In this document: positions 13,101 to 23,410 of the stretch, one piece after another
Layout of the letters: the number at the start of each line of letters is the position of its first letter
How positions within the stretch are numbered: position 1 is the first letter of the stretch
Assembly: GCF_003590095.1 (NCBI RefSeq)
Contig: NC_039499.1
Coordinates: 5,208,001 to 5,272,000, forward strand
Source: Trichoplusia ni
Taxonomy: Eukaryota > Arthropoda > Insecta > Lepidoptera > Noctuidae
Direction of reading: 5' to 3'
Length of the DNA stretch: 64,000 nt
Notes under the pieces: model-generated
Seen by the model: only the letters and a program-made list of their open reading frames with translations
The model's database searches: none
What the model was told of the DNA's origin: nothing
Position numbers and translations under genes: made by a program

Positions 13101-16100
13101 ATTTTTGTGATAACCATTAAAAATGTCCCATAGAAAAAGATCCAACCTTTTTCGCATGTGCCTAAAGTAAAACGGTATGTTTTCCAGTGTTTATTGTCCC
13201 AGAACTATCATTGGTTTTTTTGGTAATATCTTAATCAGATGGATGTGGATATTTTATTAGGACCAAAGTTTATCATCGAAGAGCTCCTTCCAATTAGCCA
13301 CGTACTAAAATTAAATAAGCGAGTATTCACACAAAACGGTAATCCCTCTGCCCGTCTTAAAGCCTTTCAAACAGTCTCTCTGAACTAAAAACAACAATGT
13401 ATCGTCCCCAGTTTCATCGACATGCGGTCTCGCGACACGGGCAACGTGACGGCGCGCTACAAGGTGCAGCGCCACACGGACAGCATGGTGCTGCTGAAGG
13501 AGGACCGCGCCGAGCCCGCCGCCACCGTCAGCACCACCGAGATCCCCACGCAGACGCTGCGACAGCTCATCGAGGCCAACCAGATGCTCACGCTGCCGCG
13601 ACTGTCCTCGCAGGTCTCCTTATAACTTACATTTTATGCGATGATGAACTTTCAGGATTGCTTATCTGAGAGTAAAAAGTGTAAAAATGGAACCTAATTA
13701 TTTATTTACCCTTTTTATACATTCAAAATGTACAATGGCAGACTTAATACCTGAGGCATGAGGTCAACCAAACGGTGATGCGGAGATAACCTGTCTGTTC
13801 GTCTAATTGTCACCAGGCTATAACTCATAGACTGTAAATGCTAGGCAATATTGTGTTCCTTACTATCTTTTTTTGCCTTCTAGTTTTTCATTACTCGTTT
13901 CGAAGTTATAGGGACATGAGCACTCGAATATTCTTAGAAGATGATATACGAGGTTCCAAAAACATTTTGTGACACTATTGTACAATGTAAGATAAATAAT
14001 AACAAAAAAAAGTTTAATTGAGTATGTGCTGCAAAATATTTTTTTTTTTTAATGATTACTGAATTAAGGAAGTTGTGTTGTGCAGAGCGTGCTGGAGAGC
14101 GTGTGCCCGGTGGAGTGGCGCGCGGCGCGGCGGCGGCTGTGCTGCGTGCTGGTGGTGGGGGGCGCGGGGGGCGCGGGGGGCGCGCGCGGGGGCGCGGGGG
14201 GCGCGGCGCGCGACGCGCTGCGGGCGCTGGCCCGCGCCGCGCCGCCCGACCGCCTGCACTACGCCTATCTGTACGCGCACAAGCAGCCCGCCTTCCTCAC
14301 CGCGCTCGCCAACGGCTCCGGTAAGATCACGAAGCATTGTATAAGAGTTAAAACAATGACAATCTACATTTAAAAAAATCTTGTTTAAGAGATCTTTACG
14401 ATCAAAACTTTTGAAAGTGTAGTAGGGTTTTACTGCCACATTTAGAAAAATGAAGCTTATCTTTTAAACTAATTATACACATCACTATGATTTCATAGTT
14501 GGCAATCATATATTTCACCCACAGGCAGCGACGTGTCTGAGATGGAGCACCGCATCGTGATAATCTGGCGTCGCGAGGCCACGCGCGTGCAGTACGAGTG
14601 GCTCAACGAGACCTGGCCCAGCTGCGCGCACGAGCACTGCGGCGCCGAGCAGTTCCCCGCCGACCCCGCAGCGCGGGAGGACCTGCTCAAGTACCACGAG
14701 AGGCTCAACGAGACCAAGCGCGCGCTCGACCAGCTCATCAAGCGACTGCTCAAGCCCACAGAGGTCATGGCATATGAAGCTCATGTACAGGTACGTTACA
14801 AACTTATTGTTTTGATTATGTTGCGTGCTCGTGTTGTTCGTGTCACTCTACGCTCGAGCACGTCGCGCTGCAGTCTAGTCCTAACTGTCGGTGTTGTGCA
14901 GGAGCTGCTGGACGAGGCGGCGCTGGGGCGCGTGTGGCGGCTGGTGCTGTCGCTGTGCGAGTGGTCGGAGCGCGCGGCGGCGGGGCTGCGCACGCAGCGC
15001 GCGCTCTCCGCGCTCTCCGTGCTCGCCACCGTCGCGCTCGTGCTCGCCGCCGGATACCTCATGGCCTACCTCATGTATGTACAACACTTGTACTGTCGCT
15101 GTGCGAGTGGTCGGAGCGCGCGGCGGCGGGGCTGCGCACGCAGCGCGCGCTCTCCGCGCTCTCCGTGCTCGCCACCGTCGCGCTCGTGCTCGCCGCCGGA
15201 TACCTCATGGCCTACCTCATGTATGTACAACACTTGTACTGTCGCTGTGCGAGTGGTCGGAGCGCGCGGCGGCGGGGCTGCGCACGCAGCGCGCGCTCTC
15301 CGCGCTCTCCGTGCTCGCCACCGTCGCGCTCGTGCTCGCCGCCGGATACCTCATGGCCTACCTCATGTATGTACAACACTTGTACTGTCGCTGTGCGAGT
15401 GGTCGGAGCGCGCGGCGGCGGGGCTGCGCACGCAGCGCGCGCTCTCCGCGCTCTCCGTGCTCGCCACCGTCGCGCTCGTGCTCGCCGCCGGATACCTCAT
15501 GGCCTACCTCATGTATGTACAACACTTGTACTGTCGCTGTGCGAGTGGTCGGAGCGCGCGGCGGCGGGGCTGCGCACGCAGCGCGCGCTCTCCGCGCTCT
15601 CCGTGCTCGCCACCGTCGCGCTCGTGCTCGCCGCCGGATACCTCATGGCCTACCTCATGTATGTACAACACTTGTACTGTCGCTGTGCGAGTGGTCGGAG
15701 CGCGCGGCGGCGGGGCTGCGCACGCAGCGCGCGCTCTCCGCGCTCTCCGTGCTCGCCACCGTCGCGCTCGTGCTCGCCGCCGGATACCTCATGGCCTACC
15801 TCATGTATGTACAACACTTGTACTGTCGCTGTGCGAGTGGTCGGAGCGCGCGGCGGCGGGGCTGCGCACGCAGCGCGCGCTCTCCGCGCTCTCCGTGCTC
15901 GCCACCGTCGCGCTCGTGCTCGCCGCCGGATACCTCATGGCCTACCTCATGTATGTACAACACTTGTACTGTCGCTGTGCGAGTGGTCGGAGCGCGCGGC
16001 GGCGGGGCTGCGCACGCAGCGCGCGCTCTCCGCGCTCTCCGTGCTCGCCACCGTCGCGCTCGTGCTCGCCGCCGGATACCTCATGGCCTACCTCATGTAT

Positions 16101-19100
16101 GTACAACACTTGTACTGTCGCTGTGCGAGTGGTCGGAGCGCGCGGCGGCGGGGCTGCGCACGCAGCGCGCGCTCTCCGCGCTCTCCGTGCTCGCCACCGT
16201 CGCGCTCGTGCTCGCCGCCGGATACCTCATGGCCTACCTCATGTATGTACAACACTTGTACTGTCGCTGTGCGAGTGGTCGGAGCGCGCGGCGGCGGGGC
16301 TGCGCACGCAGCGCGCGCTCTCCGCGCTCTCCGTGCTCGCCACCGTCGCGCTCGTGCTCGCCGCCGGATACCTCATGGCCTACCTCATGTATGTACAACA
16401 CTTGTACTGTCGCTGTGCGAGTGGTCGGAGCGCGCGGCGGCGGGGCTGCGCACGCAGCGCGCGCTCTCCGCGCTCTCCGTGCTCGCCACCGTCGCGCTCG
16501 TGCTCGCCGCCGGATACCTCATGGCCTACCTCATGTATGTACAACACTTGTACTGTCGCTGTGCGAGTGGTCGGAGCGCGCGGCGGCGGGGCTGCGCACG
16601 CAGCGCGCGCTCTCCGCGCTCTCCGTGCTCGCCACCGTCGCGCTCGTGCTCGCCGCCGGATACCTCATGGCCTACCTCATGTATGTACAACACTTGTACT
16701 GTCGCTGTGCGAGTGGTCGGAGCGCGCGGCGGCGGGGCTGCGCACGCAGCGCGCGCTCTCCGCGCTCTCCGTGCTCGCCACCGTCGCGCTCGTGCTCGCC
16801 GCCGGATACCTCATGGCCTACCTCATGTATGTACAACACTTGTACTGTCGCTGTGCGAGTGGTCGGAGCGCGCGGCGGCGGGGCTGCGCACGCAGCGCGC
16901 GCTCTCCGCGCTCTCCGTGCTCGCCACCGTCGCGCTCGTGCTCGCCGCCGGATACCTCATGGCCTACCTCATGTATGTACAACACTTGTACTGTCGCTGT
17001 GCGAGTGGTCGGAGCGCGCGGCGGCGGGGCTGCGCACGCAGCGCGCGCTCTCCGCGCTCTCCGTGCTCGCCACCGTCGCGCTCGTGCTCGCCGCCGGATA
17101 CCTCATGGCCTACCTCATGTATGTACAACACTTGTACTGTCGCTGTGCGAGTGGTCGGAGCGCGCGGCGGCGGGGCTGCGCACGCAGCGCGCGCTCTCCG
17201 CGCTCTCCGTGCTCGCCACCGTCGCGCTCGTGCTCGCCGCCGGATACCTCATGGCCTACCTCATGTATGTACAACACTTGTACTGTCGCTGTGCGAGTGG
17301 TCGGAGCGCGCGGCGGCGGGGCTGCGCACGCAGCGCGCGCTCTCCGCGCTCTCCGTGCTCGCCACCGTCGCGCTCGTGCTCGCCGCCGGATACCTCATGG
17401 CCTACCTCATGTATGTACAACACTTGTACTGTCGCTGTGCGAGTGGTCGGAGCGCGCGGCGGCGGGGCTGCGCACGCAGCGCGCGCTCTCCGCGCTCTCC
17501 GTGCTCGCCACCGTCGCGCTCGTGCTCGCCGCCGGATACCTCATGGCCTACCTCATGTATGTACAACACTTGTACTGTCGCTGTGCGAGTGGTCGGAGCG
17601 CGCGTCACAATTTTGGTTCCACAGGTGCAACTAATTTCTTGAAGATATACAAGTACATACCCTCAAATATCTGACCCTTTGCGACATAATAGTTAAATAA
17701 AAGAGAACTCCATCGCAACCAAGTAAAATTCAGTTCTTCAAAGCTCTAAAAGCTCAAAAATACAAAATCTCATTGACCTTTCATTTCACATACAGACGCG
17801 TGGAAGAGGAGTCGGTGCAGCGACAAAAAGAAGAAAGGAAGAAGCAGAATGGCGCCGTCAAGAAGAACAACAACGAACCGAGCTCGGAGCTGAGGCTGCA
17901 TGAGCTGAGGGCCGAGAAGTATAACGGACTTGTTAGGTACGAACTTACCATGTATGAAGGATTGCAACGCATTGCACGTACACCGACACAAAAACGCGGA
18001 TGACGTACCACGTCGGTTCAGGTTTAGTCAGTAAAATTCTGACACTACTCTTTCCTCCCCCGAGGGAGTGGGTGCCCACGAGGAATCCCCCGCCTTAACA
18101 AAAAAAAAAAGAACTTACCATCACGAGGAACCTTCCGCCCTACCTCTTAATTTCTATGGTCATTTTAATTCATATACTTTTCTTGAGGTTGAGACAGTTT
18201 GGTTGTGTGTGACGACCTAATCGACATTATGTGTTTTTGTAAAAAAAAAAGCGACAACCTTCTATGATGTGGAGCTTGTTGCGCCGTTTCTTCTTCACAG
18301 CTAGAGCACGTAGGAAGCGGTGAAGGGTGGGCGATACGGGGAGCTGTCAGTGTAACTTTGACTTTGTTTGTAGCCTAGTTTGAAGAAATTTATCTTGATT
18401 TTAATTAACATTTTACTTATTTGTAGATTATGAGCACAAATAATCTTACTCGCAGCCACCACAAGAGCCAAGTTTTGTTAAAGTGACTTGTGTTATTGTT
18501 TCTAGACTATTGAAGCCCGGTTGCCGAACCATCGTATTACTGGTGGACATGCAGAGTCGAGTGCAGCTTCTCTCCAAGTTTCACAAAATTGTGTGGCCTT
18601 ATCGCAAGTAAGCACACCTTTAGACAATAATAAACTTTCTTGTATGTACTATGTGCTTAAATTCGATATTAATTGGTGGAAGTAGCCTCCTTCGCCCCTG
18701 TAGACCGTACGTCTTACGACACGCGTTCGGCTCGGTTCGGATGTCGTCGTAGCCGATCGGTTTCTTTATATCGTGTGTTTTACATACTTCTAACCGGGCG
18801 GGTTATTATAAGTTATCGAAGAATTTGATATTTACGCAACGAAGATGTATTTTTCCTTTTCCCAGTGTGATGCAAATCTTATTTAGATTTCTTAGTTATT
18901 TTTTAGAGTTTAAGTTGCCGCTGCCGCATAACAGTAAATATTAAAATTAAAGGTCGAAGTTGTTGAGTAGCAAAAAAAAATATGTTACTCTGAAAATTAT
19001 TTTTCTATAGTCTATTAGTACGGAGCCCTCTGAGTCGTGAGTGGAACTCGACTTGGTTGCTTCATGTCGTATTTATAGTTGAGCGATATAACGTGTTGCG

Positions 19101-20279
19101 CCCAGGAACAAGACGCTGGTGTTCGCGTACCTGTGCGTGGAGCGCAACATCGTGTGGTTCCGGCGCGTGCTGCAGCTGTCGCTGGGCGGCGGCGAGCTGC
19201 GCCTCAACGCGCGCAACTGCGTGGGCACCGTGCTGGCGCTCAACCCGCACCGCAAGTACTTCTGCATCTACCACGCCAAGCACCCCGAGTGCGCCAAGCC
19301 GCACAAGGTAACTACCACATGCAAGTTTTGTATGCATGGCAACCGAAGCAGTTCAACTTGAGCGACAACGAAAACCACATCGTTGAGCTAACGACACCAA
19401 ACAAGTCATATGTGACGATCAAATTACCATTGAGCGATTAGACTAGATTATTTTTAAGAATTCCTATAATTCTAATGCATTGAATTGAATTTGATTACCG
19501 AAGAACTTGTAGCTGAAATAAAACAAAAAAGTCGTCCGATCACAGTTACACTTGATACGATCGGCCCATAGATGGTGACCATCTATGTCATAACGAGTTC
19601 ACCCATGTTTTGGTAGGCACGTCAAGTTGTAGGTCCTGGCTATTATGTACACATGTTTGACCGTCGATACGGGTAGTCAAAAGCTAGAAAGTCTGATAAC
19701 CAATCCTGGCTAACTGATATCATGTTAACTGGGTTGAGGAAGTCAGATAGGCAGTCGCTAAATGGTTAATATTGTCTATGGCAGCGCATGTCGCGCATGA
19801 CGCGGTCCCTGGGCGAGAGCGGCGCGCGCGACCCCGAAGCGGGCGCCTTCATCGGGTTCCACACCGAGCCTGACTCCTCCGACAACGACGACGCGCTCGA
19901 CCCGCCCGTGCTCATGCAAGGTAATACAGACTTTAAAACTGTATGTGTACGGTTCATAATTGTTTAAAAGGAAATTACCCTCAGCTTTATATGTTCACCT
20001 CAAAATCCATCAGCTTTACAGTGTCGCTTCAGGATTATCTTCAATCAAATTTTGCCTCAGATTCCTTAAAAAACGTGTCGTGGTTACTGGTATAAAAAAA
20101 CAGTTATAAAAGGAAAAAGTTCATCTGAAATAAACATAAAAATTCTAATGTATAAAATAAACTGCATCCCGCCCGCAGAGAATCTTCTGGACGGGCTGGA
20201 GAACTGGTTGGACCGGCTGTTCGAGGGCAGCACCCACCGATACTACATCAACTACTGGCCGGACATGACCACCAAGTGA
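10144..20279 (+). CDS. DNAJC16: DNAJC16-like ER J-domain/thioredoxin membrane protein
   Basis: Fourteen exons join to 820 residues: 10144-10319, 10624-10800, 11851-11940, 12304-12584, 12808-12988, 13412-13613, 14086-14320, 14525-14790, 14902-15074, 17796-17936, 18506-18607, 19106-19307, 19785-19920 and 20179-20279. All have GT-AG ends and matching phases. In order the protein has a signal peptide (residues 1-28), a J domain (32-96) with HPD at 60-62, a thioredoxin-like domain with WCFDC (Cys172, Cys175) and a Val-Pro-Cys loop, further lumenal sequence, one membrane helix (about 570-593), and a charged cytosolic tail. This is the DNAJC16 plan; the human protein is 782 residues. J proteins recruit Hsp70 (BiP in the ER), and DNAJC16 has been linked to ER-associated autophagosome control. 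Two oddities are a Gly/Ala-rich run at about residues 394-411 and a tandem array attached to exon 9. The first donor of that array gives this canonical model. Confidence 0.9.
10801..11850 (+). other. DNAJC16 intron 2
   Basis: AT-rich intron with a diverged copy of the tRNA-derived short repeat family around 11225-11360 (minus orientation). No coding exon was seen. Confidence 0.6.
11225..11360 (-). repeat. Diverged tRNA-derived SINE, family C copy 1
   Basis: It shares the ordered blocks 'aatccttgtg', 'gacacccaga' and 'aacaagcatt' with the copy at 49650-49835. Its promoter part is eroded, so identification rests on the body only. Confidence 0.45.
12989..13411 (+). other. DNAJC16 intron 5
   Basis: Intron with a GTCAGT donor and a CCCCAG acceptor. 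No further feature was seen. Confidence 0.7.
13614..14085 (+). other. DNAJC16 intron 6, with probable repeat tail
   Basis: Intron with a less usual donor (CAG|GTCTCC). The stretch at about 13790-13870, with caccaggctataactcatag, resembles the end of a mobile element common in lepidopteran genomes; this is from recollection of sequence type and has no second copy in the window. Confidence 0.45.
14947..17604 (+). repeat. 146-bp perfect tandem array spanning exon end and splice donor of DNAJC16
   Basis: The unit is the last 128 bases of DNAJC16 exon 9 (14947-15074, encoding the membrane helix) plus the first 18 bases of the following intron (15075-15092). The GTATGT donor recurs every 146 bases from 15075 to 17557, giving 18 complete units and a 30-base partial one at 17575-17604. 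I saw no difference between copies by eye. Because 146 is not a multiple of three, each frame passes through all three readings of the unit; none contains a stop, so all three plus-strand frames stay open for about 2.7 kb. This accounts for the long overlapping open frames at 14533-17634, 14891-17674 and 14934-17642. Recent expansion and assembly error are both possible. Confidence 0.95.
17605..17795 (+). other. Remainder of DNAJC16 intron 9 after the array
   Basis: Ordinary AT-rich intron sequence between the end of the array and the CAG acceptor at 17793-17795. It follows an abrupt change from the GC-rich repeat. Confidence 0.7.
18021..18097 (-). repeat. Short interspersed repeat, family B copy 2
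   Basis: The reverse complement of this stretch has the core gaggcgggggattcctcg, followed by a ctccctcgggggagg hairpin, as at 4566-4620. It is followed on the plus strand by an A-run. It lies in DNAJC16 intron 10. Confidence 0.6.
18272..18366 (+). repeat. Short interspersed repeat, family A copy 2
   Basis: Shares the core taggaagcggtgaagggtgg and flanking similarity with 3288-3370. It is the longer of the two copies, with the extra 5' part gttgcgccgtttcttcttc. It lies in DNAJC16 intron 10. Confidence 0.65.
18608..19105 (+). other. DNAJC16 intron 11
   Basis: Intron with a GTAAGC donor and CCCAG acceptor. No repeat or exon was identified inside it. Confidence 0.7.
19530..19762 (+). repeat. 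Short interspersed repeat, family D copy 1
   Basis: It contains aactgggttgagga, cagataggcagtcgct and tctgataaccaatc, matching the reverse complement of 52478-52660. This looks like a SINE widespread in Lepidoptera. It sits in DNAJC16 intron 12, and the distal part is missing in this copy. Confidence 0.6.
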
Positions 20280-22980
20280 GCGCGGCGCCAACCGCTGTGA
20301 GCACTCACCTTTGTTTACTCTCTCCACTCTTACCTTGGCGTAACTAGGCATATTAAAAAAACACGGGCTGTACAGACACAGACCTTTGCATGACTAACAT
20401 TGAATTAAAAAGTATACGTGTCAATAACACATGTCATGTTTATGTGTGTTTATTTGAGATTTCATGTCCGCCATATTGGAATACAAGTATAGAACGCTAG
20501 TTTGCTTCTTAAATAAAGCTAGTGATAATTGTGTATTCTGTCTTACTAAAACAAACACAATAAGTGTTTAAAACTTTATTTATGATTGGTATATCTAGTT
20601 ACGCCAAAACACTATAGAGAGTTCAAACATATTTATTTTTATTAAAATGAGTTCTCGATTTTTTTCTCGTTGTTAAGAAAATATACTGCCCGGTTATTGT
20701 CGTTTTTCGACCGTAGTTATTAATAAGTATGTTAGTTATTCGTAAAGGTATGCCTTAGCGCTGGTACCCGCTGCCAGTTCCAATTCGTAACCCGAAGTCA
20801 TGAGACCAATTAAGCTGGCTACAAACATTGGCCCAACAAGGGTTGGGGTAAAAGAAAGCTAGGTACAATGTTCGGACCAATGTTTGGAGCTCTGATACAA
20901 TTGCATATTTCTTTACTTATTGGACGGTTGGTCGCGCTTTCTCGGAACGTGAGTCTGTGTGGCTGAGTACGGTAAGACGATAGCTTCGATCGATAATGTC
21001 GTACGAACAAATGTAAACCATGTTTCTGAACGCAGTTCGGTTGAAAACTTCTCAGTTTCTAGATTAAGGAATCTGGAGGACGTTTCTCTGCAAGCTTGGG
21101 CTTGTGCTCAATAATATAAAGTGCCTCGATGCTGAACTTGTGATAATCATGATACAGACATGCCTTAAACGGAAATGGGGTAAATTCTATTTACTTTGGC
21201 TTAGTTTGTTTTTAATAGAACAGAACGCAGTAATTTTTCCCTTAACCAGTAAGAGTGAAACGTATACAAAGCAACTGTGTACTAGATTTATTATGTTAAA
21301 GTCTATACAGCAGTAAAAACTAAAGTGTCTGATTGAAAAATGTTGGTTTCAACCGAATCGTGTCCGGAACATTAGGCCAAATTGTATTAGTGCCTATGTC
21401 GAGTAATTAGGCGAACTGACTCTCCTTCGATAGGTGTTAGCTAAATTGTAGCTCAGATGTTTATCAAACAGCAGAAATCAGTGTGAATGGTTTGTTTATA
21501 TACTTCAAATGATCATATATCTATGATACGACTATTCCTACGTTGTCAACAAATACACTATAACAAAGTAATTTGCTCATACTAACAAAATATATTACCA
21601 TTTACACTGGCATCTGTCCAGAAAAAAAATGGAAATTAATAAAATATTCACACTTTTATATAAATAAATTAGCTGTAAATTAGCAGTTTGTCTTCACGAT
21701 ATCACAATAACTAGTGTTATAGTACGATACAATAATAAGGACAGTATTACGTCACCGCACCACTTAGATGGTAAACACTACATGTCGTGATGGACATCGA
21801 TGTCTATTGCCATAGACCAAGTAGATTCCTTTTCTATCGCATCAATAACGCAATCACTTTTCATGGCGTGGCAAAGGACAGTTAGATACTGAGGAGATGA
21901 TGAATTTCATAGCAATCGAAATTGGAAAATAACTATGCTCAATCTCTTATTCGAATTCGAAGTACAATTGTTATTATTTATTTGGAAAGCTTACATACAA
22001 ACACATAAAATGCATGTAAAAGCTTCAGACTCATACACTAACCATCAATAACGACCAATATATGTGATGAAAGTACAAACAAACAATGTGCCAGAATTTT
22101 TTGATCTATATTTTGTAGCAGATTCTATAGCAATAGAGATTGATATCTATCGCGATATGTAATAACTACTTTACACATTTTTAAATCTTTATACATTCTA
22201 CCTAGTGCCATTTGATTGAGCTTCGTAATACTGCCTGTGAAGTGCTAGAGTACACAGAATATGCTGGAGAAAGAGTTTTCATTGCCTTTGCCGAGTTTTT
22301 TACTAAAATGATTCAACATTTTAATATTGATTTTGTCAGTACTGTAATCTCAATACAATAACTTTGTGTGTAATTATTTATAAAGCAAATGACGTTTATT
22401 CACTTTCGTTCATAAATAAATGTCACTCGACCGACATTACAATAATAATGCTCTCTTTTTATATATAAGGCTCGGTGAATGTACCACAAAGGTCGGAATT
22501 GCTAGACAAATCGCTGAATTAGTATTCAAATAGTATTAAAGTTGTTAAATTATTTCGATTAACAATCATGTTTATTGTTCCTGAGTGGAGTCGGTTGTCC
22601 CGAACAACATACTAGTCAAATGTATTACCAAATGTTATTTTATAATTTAGCTAAATATAATAGTTGTCGCCTTAGTTGGTGTGTATGCTGTCGTGATCGG
22701 GAACGAGTGTTTTATTATATAAGTCTTTACAATCGTGTGTTCAAATCGGAATGATATATTGCATGTCACAAGTTTTAATTGTCGGTTAAATTAATTAACT
22801 ATAATTATTGTCTACAGTTGTTGTTAGTGAAATGTTATCTTCTTTCTTGCCAGTTTAAATGTTTTGCCTGTTGCCAGTCTCAAAAAAATTAACTTATTGC
22901 ATTGTGACTATGGCTGTACAGTTAGTATTTCGTTTATGTAACTAATTAAAAATAATCATCACATCTCTTCTACAAGATTC
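20280..22980. other. DNAJC16 3' end, then gene-poor spacer
   Basis: The DNAJC16 3' untranslated region probably ends after a polyadenylation signal (aataaa at 20512-20517). The remainder is AT-rich with no supported gene; the small open frames at 20819-21010 and 21104-21316 have no recognisable content. Confidence 0.5.
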
Positions 22981-23084
22981 AATCCACCTTCATATACATC
23001 TGCCTACCTGAACCTGTGGAGCATCCCCATGACTATCCCCATGATATTTATTCATACTTTCTTTGTTTATGATTTCGATTTAAA

Positions 23085-23290
23085 CCACCTCATGAACTAC
23101 TACTACCTGCTACCCTGGTATCACCCTCATACTTACGTACTTTCATGGTACTTACTACCATCATGTTCTATTATCACCTGCTCTCCTTAGTACTGCCCAC
23201 ATGTTCTATTACTATCTGCTCTCCTGGTACTCTGCCTTTATAATCTACTGCTACCTACTCTCCTGGCACCACCCTCATGCTATCAAAAGT
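23085..23290 (+). repeat. Degenerate C/T-rich minisatellite
   Basis: Phrases such as catgttctatta, ctgctctcctggtact and taccctcatg recur at roughly 40-base intervals with many differences, giving about five poor copies. A strand bias for C and T is clear. The open frame through it (23201-23485) is a by-product of the repeat composition. Confidence 0.6.
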
Positions 23291-23319
23291 ATCCTATGTC
23301 CTTCCCCTGGTTGTAAGCT

Positions 23320-23410
23320 ACCTCCCCAACAATATCAGTCAAATAAGTTCAGCCGTTCTGGAGTTATAAAATTTGTAACTAACACGACTTTCTTTTATTC
23401 ATATAGATTT
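23320..23410 (+). mobile_element. Probable retrotransposon 3' tail
   Basis: The stretch containing caatatcagtcaaataag, gttcagccgttctggag and actttcttttattcatatag resembles the conserved 3' end of non-LTR retrotransposons common in arthropods. No coding part remains. The call rests on recalled sequence type only. Confidence 0.4.

Noticed and set aside
14947..17604. Regular repeats suggestive of a CRISPR array
   Set aside because: The units are contiguous copies with no unique spacers, contain coding sequence and lie in an animal gene.
14533..17674. Three overlapping plus-strand open frames of 902-1033 residues
   Set aside because: They are the tandem 146-bp array read in three frames. Only the 128-base exon end in its first copy is needed for the DNAJC16 model.
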